Source: Alphaproteobacteria bacterium
Lineage (GTDB): Bacteria > Pseudomonadota > Alphaproteobacteria > Micavibrionales > Micavibrionaceae
NCBI GenBank assembly: GCA_025451095.1
Contig: JANWLB010000107.1
Coordinates: forward strand, 1 to 52,541
DNA: 52,541 nucleotides
Direction of reading: 5' to 3'
Made by a program: the position numbers and the translations under genes. Numbering within the stretch: position 1 is the first letter of the stretch; every line of letters starts with the position of its first letter. The notes under the pieces are model-generated. The model searched no databases. It saw nothing but the letters and a program-made list of their open reading frames with translations, and had not been told where the DNA came from. Shown in pieces: positions 9,757 to 21,338 of this stretch.

Positions 9757-10692
9757 TCAGAAAAACGCGGCGAGCAGGACGAGAAGCCCGAAATCGCGGT
9801 TTGAGCGGAAGATATCAAGGCAGTTTTGCGGATCATCCATGTCCCAGCGCTGGATCTGGCGGGCAAGATGCAGGGCCGGGATCAGTAACAGGCTTAAGGA
9901 AAAAAGCCCGTGCCCCGCCAGGGCGAAGGCCGCCAGTATCAGGAGCCAGGCGGCGGCGTAAAAGGCGCCGACCCATATTTTACTTTTGGCCCCCAGCCTG
10001 CGCGCGGTGGATTTGATTCCAAGGCGCGCATCGTCCTCTTTGTCCTGATGGGCGTATATCGTGTCGTATCCCAGCGTCCAAAAGATACCGCCGGCATAAA
10101 GCAGGACGGCCGTTGGCGCGAGGTTGCCGGTGACGGCGGCCCAGCCCATCAGCGCCCCGAAATTGAAAACCAGACCGAGGAAAAGCTGTGGCCACCAGGT
10201 CACGCGCTTCATCAGGGGATAAAGCAGAATAAGGGGTACAGAGAGAACGCCCAGCGCCACGACAATCGGCGGCATCTGCAGGAGGATCGTAAGTCCGGCC
10301 GCGAGAAGCAGTGCTAGAAAGATCAGCGCCTGCCGCACCGTCACGGCGCCGCTGGCCAGCGGGCGGTGGCGGGTGCGGGTGACGCCGGCGTCGAGGCGGC
10401 GGTCCCACAGATCGTTGATCAGGCACCCGGCGCCCCGCATGATGACCGCGCCTGCACCGAACAGGGCCAGCAGAACCAGCTCGTGTCTGTCAGCGGCGAG
10501 CGGGCTGCCCGTGGCCAGCGCAATGCCCCACCAGCCGGGCAGCAGCAGGAGCCATATGCCCACCGGCCGGTCCAGCCGGGCCAGCAGGGCGTAAGCCTGC
10601 CACGCGGCGGGCAGCCGGCCGATCCAGCCCGACGGGTTGATGTCGGTATGGCCGGAATCTTGCTCCTGTTGCGCCGCCTTGTTGTTTTTCAT
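9757..10692 (-). CDS. ubiA: 4-hydroxybenzoate polyprenyltransferase
   Basis: UbiA is an integral inner-membrane enzyme that prenylates 4-hydroxybenzoate in ubiquinone synthesis. The 311-residue protein has the two aspartate-rich magnesium-diphosphate motifs, GCLINDLWDRRLD and GYDTIYAHQDKEDD. Multiple hydrophobic helices and the early RLDRPVGIWLLLLPGWWG signature also fit. TRTRHRPLASG matches UbiA rather than heme O synthase, which is encoded separately at 17276-18169. The extra polar 25 residues at the N-terminus are not unusual. It is divergent from the ClpA-like gene. Confidence 0.95.
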   Translation of the reverse strand: MKNNKAAQQEQDSGHTDINPSGWIGRLPAAWQAYALLARLDRPVGIWLLLLPGWWGIALATGSPLAADRHELVLLALFGAGAVIMRGAGCLINDLWDRRLDAGVTRTRHRPLASGAVTVRQALIFLALLLAAGLTILLQMPPIVVALGVLSVPLILLYPLMKRVTWWPQLFLGLVFNFGALMGWAAVTGNLAPTAVLLYAGGIFWTLGYDTIYAHQDKEDDARLGIKSTARRLGAKSKIWVGAFYAAAWLLILAAFALAGHGLFSLSLLLIPALHLARQIQRWDMDDPQNCLDIFRSNRDFGLLVLLAAFF

Positions 10693-10738
10693 GGTTTTTT
10701 TTAGGAAGGCAGCGGCAGAAAGTCGACAACGAATTTAT

Positions 10739-10767
10739 TGGACATAACGAAATCAGGCGGCTAGGAT
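10739..10767 (+). promoter_or_regulatory. Candidate promoter of the clpA-like gene
   Basis: A -35-like TGGACA (10739-10744) is followed by 17 bases and TAGGAT (10762-10767), 53 bases before the start codon. The sequence after the -35 (TAACGAAA) resembles TAACAAAA found at the same place in two other candidate promoters, at 14085 and 29832. Prediction by eye only. Confidence 0.4.
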
Positions 10768-10820
10768 GCCTCAAACACAAATTTTGAAGCTTTAAAATAA
10801 GAAGCGAACAGGGATCGCCC

Positions 10821-13316
10821 ATGACCGCCAAGAGCGATTACGGTATAGATGATGTTGCCGCGGCCTACCGGCCGCACGATGGTAATTTCGTGCTCATTAA
10901 TGCCGAAAGCCGGGTTCTTGAAAAAGAATCGCTGACCATGGACGAGGCTGCAGCGGCTCTTCAGGCGCTTGTCGATTCAGGCACGCTTGTAAGGTTTGCA
11001 AACTGGCAGCTGGCGCTCAATCCCGATCATCTTGATGTCCTGAAAATCATTGAGAATAATTCCGGCGATGCTGACCGCGACAAGGCGATGTTCCAGCTCA
11101 GTTTTCTGGGGCCCTCATATAATCCGCTGACTTATATCGAGGAAGGACCGGAAAAGCTGCGCGAGCTTATGGAAGCGTTCGTTGAGAAAAACCCTTCTTA
11201 TATACTTGTGCCCGGCGCTGACACGGCGGTCAATATCCGGATCGTCGACAAGGTGGCAATGATTGATCATGACTGTCTTGCCTTCTATGATTATAACGGC
11301 GACCCTCTGGTCACATCGATTCCTGTCGCTAAAAAGAAAGCGCGGGAAATCATAAGCCGCGTCGACGAATACAAAAAACTGATCAGACGCGACGAGAACA
11401 GGGCGCGCACAAAGAAAAAATCATTTCTTGAGGCATACGGCAAGGATCTTGTGGCGCTGGCCAAGGCGGGCAAGCTCGATCCGGTTATCGGCCGCGATCA
11501 TGAGATCGCGAGAACGGCCGTCATTCTCAACCGGCGTACGAAGTGCAATCCGTTACTTCTGGGCGAGACAGGCGTCGGTAAAACAGCGGTGGTTGAAGGC
11601 CTGGCGCTCCAGATCGCCGAAGGCAATGCGCCATCAAACCTTAAGGATAAAACGATCGTGGCGCTGGATCTGCCGGCGCTGGTCGCCGGTACGAAATACC
11701 GCGGCGAGTTTGAGGACCGCCTGAAGGCCGTTCTGAAAGAAGCCGAAAGCCGCACAGATCTCGTTCTTTTTATCGACGAAATACACACGCTAGTGGGATT
11801 GGGCGCGACGGCGGGTTCGATGGATGCCGGGAATATACTCAAACCCGCCCTGGCGAGGGGCACAATCAAATGCATCGGCGCCACGACCGTGAGGGAGCAT
11901 CGCAAATATTTCAAGAGGGACAATGCGCTCGATCGCCGTTTCCAGCCAGTGCCGGTTGACGAGCTGGACGCGGTAGAGACAAGAAAGGCGCTGGGCGATC
12001 TGGTTTTGGAGAAATACGGCCCGCATTACGGGATACTGGTGCCGGAAGACGTGCTGGATGCCGCCGTGGCTTTTTGTGCCGATCTTGATGGCAGTTCGCT
12101 GATCGACCGGTCGATCGATGTCATCGATGAGGCGCTGTCCACCGCTGATCTGGATGGCCGGGATTATCTGACGGTGGAAGACCTGAAGGCGGTCATTGCG
12201 CTGAAAACAAAAATGCCGGAGGCCATGATCGGCCGCGACGATGAGGCCATCATCGATGATCTTGAGAAGGGATTCGAGCGCGCGATCATCGCCCAGCCCG
12301 AGGCGAAAAAAGCGCTTATCGACGCCATCCGCCGTTCGCGGGCGGGGCTGCACGACCCGCAGAAGCCCCTGGGCAGTTTCGTGTTCCTGGGCCCTTCCGG
12401 CGTGGGCAAGACGGCACTGGCCAAGGCGCTGGCTATTCTAACCGGGGCGAATTTCGTGCCGCTGGACATGAGCGAATATGAAGAGCGGCATAGTATATCC
12501 CGCCTTATCGGCGCCCCTCCCGGCTATGTCGGCTATGACCAGGAAGGAAAGCTGACCGGCGCCGTCACGCGGCGTCCACACAGCGTCGTCTTCATGGATG
12601 AGCTGCCCCGCGCTCATCCCGACATCCAGAACGTGCTCCTCCAGATTCTTGACGAGGGGCGCCTGACGGACGGGCAGGGAAATGTCACAAGGTTCGGGCG
12701 TTCTTTTGTTATCGCCGCGGGCAATGTTGATATGAAAGAAAAGGGAATCGGCTTTGGCGGTAAAGACGTGGTGAAGAAGTTTGCCGGCAGCAAGAAGGGA
12801 CTGCCCAAGGGCGTCAAAGGATTTTTTGATCCGGCCGTGCTCGGCCGCTTTGATGCGGTGATCGCCTTCGACGAGTTGATGCTGAAGGAAGTAGAGCAAA
12901 TCGCCGACCAGTTTCTCAGGCAGCGTGAGCAATGGGTAGAGGCGCAAAAGCGCATCAAGGTCAGCATCAATGCCTCGGATCCGGCAAAGACGTATCTGGC
13001 GGCTTTGGGATACAGCGCGGAGACGGGCGCCCGCGAACTGAACAGCGCCATTCAGGCCAAGGTCGATGACGAGCTTGCCCGGGCCATCGTTTCGGGACCG
13101 CTGAAAAAAGGCGGTTCAGTTGATATTGGTCTGGAGCAGGGGGCGGAGGGTAGCGAGGACACGCTGACCTTTAAATTTACGGCGGCCGTGCAGGAAGACA
13201 CAAAGCCGGTGCCCGATTACACAGCCGTCAGCGGAAAGCAGATGGCAGCGAACGTAGCCGTGGTCAAAAAAATTCTGCGGCAGGGTTTCAGGCCCAACTT
13301 GACTCCTGTAGACTAG
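10821..13316 (+). CDS. clpA: ClpA-like double AAA+ unfoldase with atypical N-terminal domain
   Basis: A Clp/Hsp100 ATPase of 831 residues expected to unfold proteins for the ClpP peptidase. D1 has Walker A GETGVGKT (248-255), Walker B LVLFIDE (314-320), the pore segment KYRGEF and arginines R372/R373. D2 has GPSGVGKT (524-531), VVFMDE (589-594), pore GYVGY and a sensor-2 GAR. There is no ClpB-type coiled-coil insertion. KGIGFGG (641-647) sits where ClpA carries its IGL ClpP-docking loop. Residues 1-200 do not resemble the usual double Clp_N repeat that binds ClpS, and no clpS lies upstream. AGGGA is 7 bases before the ATG. The subclass, rather than the AAA+ assignment, is the uncertain part. 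Confidence 0.88.
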   Translation: MTAKSDYGIDDVAAAYRPHDGNFVLINAESRVLEKESLTMDEAAAALQALVDSGTLVRFANWQLALNPDHLDVLKIIENNSGDADRDKAMFQLSFLGPSYNPLTYIEEGPEKLRELMEAFVEKNPSYILVPGADTAVNIRIVDKVAMIDHDCLAFYDYNGDPLVTSIPVAKKKAREIISRVDEYKKLIRRDENRARTKKKSFLEAYGKDLVALAKAGKLDPVIGRDHEIARTAVILNRRTKCNPLLLGETGVGKTAVVEGLALQIAEGNAPSNLKDKTIVALDLPALVAGTKYRGEFEDRLKAVLKEAESRTDLVLFIDEIHTLVGLGATAGSMDAGNILKPALARGTIKCIGATTVREHRKYFKRDNALDRRFQPVPVDELDAVETRKALGDLVLEKYGPHYGILVPEDVLDAAVAFCADLDGSSLIDRSIDVIDEALSTADLDGRDYLTVEDLKAVIALKTKMPEAMIGRDDEAIIDDLEKGFERAIIAQPEAKKALIDAIRRSRAGLHDPQKPLGSFVFLGPSGVGKTALAKALAILTGANFVPLDMSEYEERHSISRLIGAPPGYVGYDQEGKLTGAVTRRPHSVVFMDELPRAHPDIQNVLLQILDEGRLTDGQGNVTRFGRSFVIAAGNVDMKEKGIGFGGKDVVKKFAGSKKGLPKGVKGFFDPAVLGRFDAVIAFDELMLKEVEQIADQFLRQREQWVEAQKRIKVSINASDPAKTYLAALGYSAETGARELNSAIQAKVDDELARAIVSGPLKKGGSVDIGLEQGAEGSEDTLTFKFTAAVQEDTKPVPDYTAVSGKQMAANVAVVKKILRQGFRPNLTPVD

Positions 13317-13347
13317 GCCTGTTCGGAACCTGACAGGAGCCTGCTTT

Positions 13348-14088
13348 TTGAACTCTCCCGAGGATAAAGTTACAAAAGAACCACGGCTGTATGTCGCCGC
13401 CGATCTGTGTGAGAGCGCTTCGCTCGCTCTTGAGGAGGCGCACAGCCATTATTTGCGCAATGTATTGCGTCGGAGCGATGGTGATCGTGTGCGGCTTTTC
13501 AACGGCCGGCACGGGGAATGGCTGGCGGCGCTTCGCATGGAGGGAAAAAAAGGCGTGGCGGCGGCCGTTCAACGCTGCCTGCGCCCGCAGCCCAATGAGG
13601 AACCACAACAGACGCATCTTCTGTTCGCGCCGATCAAAAAGGCACGGCAGGAAATTATGCTGGAAAAAGCAGTGGAGCTGGGCGTCACGCATTTGCAGCC
13701 GGTGCTCACAAGAAATACGGAAGTCCGTGAACTGCGGCATGATCGTAACTTTCAGAATCTGATCGAGGCGGCTGAGCAGTGCGAGCGGCTGACCGTTCCG
13801 GCGCTGCTGCCCCTTAAGCCGCTGGCGGAGATACTGGGCACATGGCCCGAAGCTGTGCCGCTTCTGGCTTGTGTGGAACGCCGTGCCGTGCCGCGACTAA
13901 CAGCGGCTCTTTGCGCGGCACGGGGGCCGCTGGCATTTCTGATCGGGCCCGAAGGCGGTTTCACGGCCGAGGAGCACGCCGCCCTGCAGGCACAGGGATC
14001 AGTCAGGCCGGTCAGCCTGGGCGAATCGATTTTGAGAGCGGAGACGGCGGCGCTGGTCTGCCTGGCTTTGCGGCAGGCCAATTTTTGA
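13348..14088 (+). CDS. rsmE: 16S rRNA m3U1498 methyltransferase
   Basis: RsmE methylates N3 of U1498 in 16S rRNA in the 30S subunit. The 246-residue protein has the N-terminal PUA-like domain (SHYLRNVLRRSDGDRVRLFNG) and the SPOUT knot with IGPEGGF and LGESILRAETA near the C-terminus, which bind S-adenosylmethionine. FAPIKKARQEIMLEKAVELGV is the usual dimer/knot segment. Translation is read from TTG at 13348, with AGGAG 8 bases upstream. It lies 31 bases after the clpA-like gene and may be co-transcribed. Confidence 0.94.
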   Translation: MNSPEDKVTKEPRLYVAADLCESASLALEEAHSHYLRNVLRRSDGDRVRLFNGRHGEWLAALRMEGKKGVAAAVQRCLRPQPNEEPQQTHLLFAPIKKARQEIMLEKAVELGVTHLQPVLTRNTEVRELRHDRNFQNLIEAAEQCERLTVPALLPLKPLAEILGTWPEAVPLLACVERRAVPRLTAALCAARGPLAFLIGPEGGFTAEEHAALQAQGSVRPVSLGESILRAETAALVCLALRQANF

Positions 14089-14113
14089 CATAACAAAACC
14101 AGGGAGCAATGTA
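14085..14113 (+). promoter_or_regulatory. Candidate promoter of the cytochrome oxidase operon
   Basis: A consensus -35 TTGACA (14085-14090) overlaps the rsmE stop codon. After 17 bases comes AATGTA, with ATGTAA at an 18-base spacing as the alternative. The remaining sequence up to ctaC at 14289 shows no gene or convincing hairpin. The transcript would have a leader of about 170 bases. Confidence 0.4.
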
Positions 14114-14288
14114 ACGGCTTCAGGCACAGGTCCGGAGTGTCCATCCCCACGAATGACGGGTGCACCCTCTTGCTTGCGGCGGCAGTTTAAGTGTATCAAG
14201 AAATGCTGATATAACTGAAATAACACAAAATAACCTATGCGTTCTGAACCGTTTTCTGTGCCGTCAACTTTGTAACATCCGAACCATC

Positions 14289-16732
<2,444 letters not shown>

Positions 16733-16776
16733 AGTTTTTCTGTAACTCTGCGGGCCTGTTGTTGTATTCTGGGTAA

Positions 16777-17247
16777 ATGCTGGAATTGAACCCCATCTTC
16801 ATGCGCCATGCCGCGCCGCCTGAGCTTGCCGGGCAAGAGGCTGCTGCAGCCTCCGGCGCGGATTCAGGCGCCGAATCCAGCGCAGGAGGGCAAGAAGGCG
16901 GTATCCTTACTCTTGAATACACCGACAGCCCGTTCGAAAGCTTCCTGCGGCGGCTGGAGCGGTTGCTGGCGACCAATCCCCGCGAGGCGCTCTATCTGGG
17001 CAGGATTGCCCATCTGGACGGTGTTTTTGAAGGGCCTGACGGCTTGCGCCTGGCGGCCTGTCTTGAGGAAATCACGGCGGCTGTACAGCTGCAGGAGGGC
17101 TTGAGCCCGGCCTTTGCGGTCCAGGCGGCCGCCCTGCCGGTGCCCGAACTTGCGCCTGATGCCGTTTCCGGCTTCACGGCCCCGGAGGTGTTTATGTCCT
17201 TATCCCCCGCTTTGCAATCGCTGCGGCCGGGCCCTTCTTTTCCTTAA
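16777..17247 (+). CDS. Unknown protein inside the cytochrome oxidase operon
   Basis: A 156-residue reading frame between ctaD and ctaB, which are usually adjacent or separated only by short genes. I do not recognise it. It has an Ala/Gly/Ser-rich stretch at residues 12-42, a central probably helical part (FESFLRRLERLLATNPREAL), and a hydrophobic Ala/Pro-rich end. It has no signal peptide or membrane helix. Codon choice looks like that of its neighbours. No proper ribosome binding site is seen (GGGTAA abuts the ATG), so either the start or the gene itself is uncertain. Confidence 0.5.
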   Translation: MLELNPIFMRHAAPPELAGQEAAAASGADSGAESSAGGQEGGILTLEYTDSPFESFLRRLERLLATNPREALYLGRIAHLDGVFEGPDGLRLAACLEEITAAVQLQEGLSPAFAVQAAALPVPELAPDAVSGFTAPEVFMSLSPALQSLRPGPSFP

Positions 17248-17275
17248 GGGCGTGTGTTAATAAAGGGATATGAGC

Positions 17276-18169
17276 ATGTCGGCCCTGCCTCTTGAATCCT
17301 CGAATACCGAATCCCGTGTCAGCGATTTTTTTGCCCTGCTGAAGCCCCGGGTCATGAGCTTGGTTGTCTTCACCGGTTTTGCCGGAATGTTCGTCGCACC
17401 CGGATTTTTCGCTTTGCATCCCGTACTGGTGGCGGCCGCAATATTATCGCTGGCTGCCGGGGCCGGCGCGGCGGGTGCCGCCAATATGTGGTATGAACGC
17501 GATACGGACGCGCTGATGAGCCGGACGCGTGGACGTCCGCTGCCGCGCGGGCGCATCGCCCCGGACGAAGCCCTGAGCTTTTCTGTCGTATTTACCCTTC
17601 TCTCCGTGCTGACAATGGGCCTGGCGGTCAACTGGCTTGCTGCGGGGCTGCTGGCGCTGGCCAGTTTTTATTACGTCTTCATATACACGATGTGGCTGAA
17701 GCGCCGCACACCGCAGAATATCGTGATCGGCGGCGCGGCCGGAGCTTTTCCGCCGCTGATCGGCTGGGCAGCTGTCACGGGCGGGTTGGCGCCTTTGCCG
17801 TTTATTCTTTTCGCGCTTATTTTTTTCTGGACTCCGCCGCATTTCTGGGCGCTGTCCCTGTTCGCGAGCGATGATTACAGGCGGGCGGGTATTCCCATGA
17901 TGCCGGTCGTCGCCGGGGCCCGCAGCACGAAGCGCCAGATGCTGGCCTATACGCTGATATTGCTGCCTCTTTCGGTGGCGCCGGCTTTGCTGGGTTATGC
18001 GGGGCTGTTTTACGGCGTTTCCGCCTTTGTCCTGAGTGCGTTTTTTGTGTATACATCCCTTTGCGTGCTGCGCGACCCGGGAACGGGCAGGGCACGGCAG
18101 ATGTTTGGCTATTCTATCTTCTATCTTTTCGCAATCTTTCTGGTCTTGATGATCGATGTCGTCCGGTAA
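17276..18169 (+). CDS. ctaB: Protoheme IX farnesyltransferase (heme O synthase)
   Basis: CtaB attaches a farnesyl group to heme b to make heme O, the first step to heme A for this oxidase. It is an integral membrane prenyltransferase of about 297 residues. NMWYERDTDALMSRTRGRPLP carries the first Asp-rich motif, and FASDDYRRAGIPMMPV lies in the second loop region. Two in-frame ATGs exist at 17270 and 17276. I chose the second because AGGGA is 7 bases upstream of it but only 1 base from the first. Its 3' end overlaps the next gene by 14 bases. Confidence 0.95.
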   Translation: MSALPLESSNTESRVSDFFALLKPRVMSLVVFTGFAGMFVAPGFFALHPVLVAAAILSLAAGAGAAGAANMWYERDTDALMSRTRGRPLPRGRIAPDEALSFSVVFTLLSVLTMGLAVNWLAAGLLALASFYYVFIYTMWLKRRTPQNIVIGGAAGAFPPLIGWAAVTGGLAPLPFILFALIFFWTPPHFWALSLFASDDYRRAGIPMMPVVAGARSTKRQMLAYTLILLPLSVAPALLGYAGLFYGVSAFVLSAFFVYTSLCVLRDPGTGRARQMFGYSIFYLFAIFLVLMIDVVR

Positions 18170-18596
18170 CGTGCATAGTGGTAAACGCAAAAAGAATCTG
18201 ATGCTCATGGCTCTGATCCTGGGCTGGTGCTTTTTGATTTTTCTGGTGACGATGGTCCGCCTGGCGCAGGCACATGACATCGCCAAAAGTTTCATGCCGG
18301 CGCGCCAGCAGCATGAAAGTCAGACGGAGGATACGAAAAAGCAATGGGATTCCGAGTGGAATGAAAAAACGCCGGAGCGCGCCGCGTCAGAAAAATCTAT
18401 GAACGAGGAACGGGCCTCGCACCGCAGCGAGGGCGACAAAACCAAGGCGTCGTGGGACCAAACATGGGCCGATTCCACGCCGGCGCGCCAGCAGGACGAG
18501 CACAGCCGCGATGAGCAGCGCCGCGCCCATCGCGCGGAAACAGATGCCAATCCACCCCAGTGGTGGGAAAACTGGGATGCCCGCCTGAACCCTTGA
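18156..18596 (+). CDS. CoxF-like oxidase-operon membrane protein with a tandem-repeat tail
   Basis: Residues 9-40 (basic stretch, then one membrane helix LMALILGWCFLIFLVTMVRL) fit the very small CoxF-type protein encoded between ctaB and ctaG in alphaproteobacteria. Those are usually about 50-60 residues; this one has 146. The extra 100 residues are hydrophilic and contain a 36-residue repeat at 57-92 and 93-128, with a partial third copy at 129-146. Each copy has WDxxW near its start, followed in the two full copies by TPxR and HRxE. The tail should face the periplasm or cytoplasm as a charged, probably extended or coiled region. The start overlaps ctaB by 14 bases. The CoxF call rests on position and the short helix. 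Confidence 0.7.
   Translation: MSSGNVHSGKRKKNLMLMALILGWCFLIFLVTMVRLAQAHDIAKSFMPARQQHESQTEDTKKQWDSEWNEKTPERAASEKSMNEERASHRSEGDKTKASWDQTWADSTPARQQDEHSRDEQRRAHRAETDANPPQWWENWDARLNP
18296..18494 (+). repeat. 16-bp direct repeat inside the CoxF-like gene
   Basis: GCCGGCGCGCCAGCAG occurs exactly at 18296-18311 and again at 18479-18494, 183 bases apart (61 codons). It encodes PARQQ both times. A diverged copy encoding TPER lies between. It reflects duplication of the protein repeat unit. Confidence 0.9.
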
Positions 18597-18629
18597 CGGC
18601 AGGCTATTTTGATTTTTTAGAGGTCGATC

Positions 18630-19265
18630 GTGACAGAAGATCCGAAAATAAATCTTGAGCGACGTAACCGCCGCACCGCTCTGGCCGTGCTGTCTGTCGT
18701 TGCGGTCATGACAATTCTGGCTTTCGCCTCCGTGCCTTTATACAACATGTTTTGCCGTGTGACCGGGTTTGCCGGCACGACCCAGGTGGCGCAGGCGGCG
18801 CCGGCCGCCGACAAGATATTGCCGCGCACGGTGGAAGTGCGATTCGATGCCGGCGTGGCCCGCGACCTGCCGTGGCGCTTCGGGCCTGGCCAGCGGGCGG
18901 TGACTGTCCGGCTGGGCGAGAAGAAAAGAATTTCCTACAACGTCAAAAACCTGAGCCGTGAAGACATCACCGGGACGGCTATTCACAACGTGGCACCGGC
19001 CAAGGCGGGCAAGTATTTTCGGAAAATCGAGTGTTTTTGCTTCGGGGAGCAGCCCCTCAAGGCTGGTCAGGCGGAGGTGTTGCCGGTGCTTTTTTTCATA
19101 GACCCGGCCATGGACAAGGACCCTGACATGCAGGATCTCAAAACCGTAACCCTGTCATACACATTTTTCCGGGCGGAAAGTCCTGCGCTTGATAAAGCGA
19201 TGGAAGATTTCTACAATCATACAGCCGCCCGTGCGGCGCCCAAAAAGCCCACCCAGACTCAATAA
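18630..19265 (+). CDS. ctaG: Cytochrome c oxidase copper chaperone Cox11/CtaG
   Basis: CtaG delivers copper to the CuB site of subunit I. The 211-residue protein has one N-terminal membrane helix (ALAVLSVVAVMTILAFASVPLYNMFC) and a periplasmic immunoglobulin-like domain. The copper-binding signature CFCFGEQPL is present with both cysteines, preceded by NVAPAKAGKYFRKIEC. Translation starts at GTG 18630, with GAGG upstream. It lies between the CoxF-like gene and ctaE, its normal position. Confidence 0.95.
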   Translation: MTEDPKINLERRNRRTALAVLSVVAVMTILAFASVPLYNMFCRVTGFAGTTQVAQAAPAADKILPRTVEVRFDAGVARDLPWRFGPGQRAVTVRLGEKKRISYNVKNLSREDITGTAIHNVAPAKAGKYFRKIECFCFGEQPLKAGQAEVLPVLFFIDPAMDKDPDMQDLKTVTLSYTFFRAESPALDKAMEDFYNHTAARAAPKKPTQTQ

Positions 19266-19294
19266 CAGTAACGTTTACAACACAGGATACTTGA

Positions 19295-20170
19295 ATGGCC
19301 GAGAAGCTAGAGTTCTCCACAACAGGAAAACCCCATCCTTTCCATCTGGTGCCGCCCAGCATATGGCCGCTGGTGGGGGCGCTTGCGGCAGGGCTGCTGG
19401 CCGTCGGCGCGCTTTGCTATATGCACAGCCTGAAGCTCGGCGGATTTTCCATCGGGCTGAAAGGGGTTTTTCTGGGCCTGGCGGGTGTCGCAGCGATCAT
19501 GGTTGTGTGGTGGCGTGACGTAATCCACGAAGCCGTCGTCGAAAAGGCGCACTCGCCTGTCGCCAAAATCGGGCTGCGTTACGGCATGACGCTTTTCATC
19601 GCTTCTGAAGTGATGTTTTTTGTTGCCTTTTTCTGGGCGTTTTTCAATGCAAGCCTGTTCCCGACCGAGGCCATCGGCCATGTCTGGCCGCCTGCCAATA
19701 TTCACGTTATCGATCCGTTCGACCTGCCGCTGCTGATGACCATGATCCTGCTGCTCTCGGGCTGCACGGTCACATGGGCACACCATGCGATCCTGCATGG
19801 CCAGCAATACGAATCCATCAAGGCGCTGGGACTTACTGTGGCGCTTGGCGCCTGCTTCCTGGCGCTGCAGATATTTGAATACGCGCACGCCCATTTCGGG
19901 TTTAAGGATGGTATCTATCCTTCGACATTCTTTATGGCGACGGGCTTCCATGGTTTTCACGTGTTTGTCGGTACAGTGTTCCTGGTCGTCTGCTACTTCC
20001 GGGCGCAGAAGGGGCATTTCACTGCCGACAGTCATTTCGGCTTCGAGGCCGCCGCCTGGTACTGGCATTTCGTTGATGTGGTCTGGCTGTTCTTGTTCCT
20101 GTGCATCTATTTCTGGGGGAACACGATTGGCACACACCTTCCTGAAGCGGCCGCCGCTGCGGGCGGTTGA
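19295..20170 (+). CDS. ctaE: Cytochrome c oxidase subunit III
   Basis: Subunit III is a membrane protein that stabilises the oxidase core and the proton-uptake path. The 291 residues include seven predicted helices. Family signatures are WWRDVIHEAVVEKAHSP, SEVMFFVAFFWAFF, TWAHHAILHGQ, TGFHGFHVFVGT and the C-terminal WYWHFVDVVWLFLF. The early KPHPFHLVPPSIWP is typical. It follows ctaG by 29 bases in the same operon. Confidence 0.98.
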   Translation: MAEKLEFSTTGKPHPFHLVPPSIWPLVGALAAGLLAVGALCYMHSLKLGGFSIGLKGVFLGLAGVAAIMVVWWRDVIHEAVVEKAHSPVAKIGLRYGMTLFIASEVMFFVAFFWAFFNASLFPTEAIGHVWPPANIHVIDPFDLPLLMTMILLLSGCTVTWAHHAILHGQQYESIKALGLTVALGACFLALQIFEYAHAHFGFKDGIYPSTFFMATGFHGFHVFVGTVFLVVCYFRAQKGHFTADSHFGFEAAAWYWHFVDVVWLFLFLCIYFWGNTIGTHLPEAAAAAGG

Positions 20171-20218
20171 TATGCGCCGCCCGGCGTATGACGGACGGAC
20201 ATCTGACGGCCCGCAATT

Positions 20219-20584
20219 ATGATCTGGCTCGACACAACCTTGATTTGCAGGGCGGCCGGCAGCCTCTGCCCGCGCTGCGGCCAGGCCAAAATCTATAAAT
20301 CCCGCTTTGATCTGGCCGTGCGCGAGACATGCCCGTCCTGCGGGCTGGCGCTGGCCAGGAATGACAGCGCTGACGGACCCGCCGTGTTCCTGATCTTTAT
20401 CCTGGGCGCGCTGCTGGTGCCGGCGGCTCTTTTGCTGGAAGTGCTTGTTCAGCCGCCTCTGTGGGTCCACGCCGTTCTGTGGACGGCGGTGGCTTTGTTT
20501 CTTGTGCTCGGTACTCTGCGGCCTCTGAAAGCCTATGTGATTGCCCTGCAGTTTAAGCACCGTCCCGGCGACTGGGGGGGCTGA
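20219..20584 (+). CDS. DUF983 zinc-ribbon membrane protein
   Basis: A 121-residue protein found beside ctaE in many alphaproteobacteria and probably linked to oxidase biogenesis, though its function is not established. Two zinc-ribbon pairs, CPRCG (17-21) and CPSCG (38-42), are followed by two membrane helices (AVFLIFILGALLVPAALLL and the VLWTAVALFLVLGTL region). Its TGA overlaps the SURF1 ATG by one base (TGATG), suggesting coupled translation. Confidence 0.9.
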   Translation: MIWLDTTLICRAAGSLCPRCGQAKIYKSRFDLAVRETCPSCGLALARNDSADGPAVFLIFILGALLVPAALLLEVLVQPPLWVHAVLWTAVALFLVLGTLRPLKAYVIALQFKHRPGDWGG

Positions 20585-21288
20585 TGCGCTGCCTCCGGCA
20601 ACCCCCGCTCAAGGCCACTCTTGTTACTCTTCTGGGCATGGCGGTTTTATGCGGCCTCGGCGCCTGGCAGCTGCACAGGCTGCATTGGAAAGAACGGATT
20701 CTGGCAGAAATCCGCGCCGCGGAAACCGTGGGCCGCGTTCCCGACCTTCGCTACCGTGATCTAGAGAAACTCGAAAATGACCCGCGGCTTTTCATTCCGG
20801 GGCAGGTGCGGGGTGTCTACCGGCACGACTTAAGCGTTCGCGTTGGTCCGCGTACCTATCAGGGCCATGCCGGCGTCCATATCCTGACCCCGCTGGCACT
20901 GCCCGGCGGCGGCTTTATCCTCGTGAACCGGGGGTGGCTGGGACTGCCCGAGGCCGCTCATGACGATCCCCGGGGCACGGTCACGGTGCGGGGCCTGCTC
21001 CGTCATCCCGAACATCCCGGCCCGTTCGTGCCGGAAAATAACCCGGCGAAGGAAGAGTGGTACAGCGCGGAGCCTTCGCAGATCGCCCGGTTTCGTGGCC
21101 TGACAGACATGGCGCCCGTCATTCTTTATGCCTCCGCCGAAACCGGGGATGCGCCCGTTCCCGTGCGTGAGGCGCTGGCCTACCGGCCGCGCAATAATCA
21201 CCTGTCCTATGCCGTGTTCTGGTTCACGATGGCGGGTGTGCTGGGCGTGATCTATGCGCTGCGGTTCGTGATTGTCAGCCGGCCTTAA
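20584..21288 (+). CDS. surf1: SURF1-family cytochrome oxidase assembly protein
   Basis: SURF1 helps insert heme a into subunit I. The 234-residue protein has the expected two helices at the ends. The first is followed by LGAWQLHRLHWKE and the last starts NNHLSYAVFWF. Between them is a periplasmic domain with GPRTYQGHAGVHILTPL and ILVNRGW. It is the last gene of the oxidase operon and converges on the M23 peptidase gene. Confidence 0.95.
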   Translation: MRCLRQPPLKATLVTLLGMAVLCGLGAWQLHRLHWKERILAEIRAAETVGRVPDLRYRDLEKLENDPRLFIPGQVRGVYRHDLSVRVGPRTYQGHAGVHILTPLALPGGGFILVNRGWLGLPEAAHDDPRGTVTVRGLLRHPEHPGPFVPENNPAKEEWYSAEPSQIARFRGLTDMAPVILYASAETGDAPVPVREALAYRPRNNHLSYAVFWFTMAGVLGVIYALRFVIVSRP

Positions 21289-21307
21289 ATAAATCAGGTC
21301 ATAAGCA

Positions 21308-21335
21308 ATAAAACGGGCCGGGCGCCAGGTTTTAT
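21308..21335. terminator. Possible bidirectional terminator between surf1 and the M23 peptidase gene
   Basis: ATAAAAC (21308-21314) can pair with GTTTTAT (21329-21335) around a GC-rich loop, with short A and T stretches on either side. It lies exactly between two convergent genes. The stem is AT-rich and the T run is short, so confidence is modest. Confidence 0.4.
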
Positions 21336-21338
21336 CAG

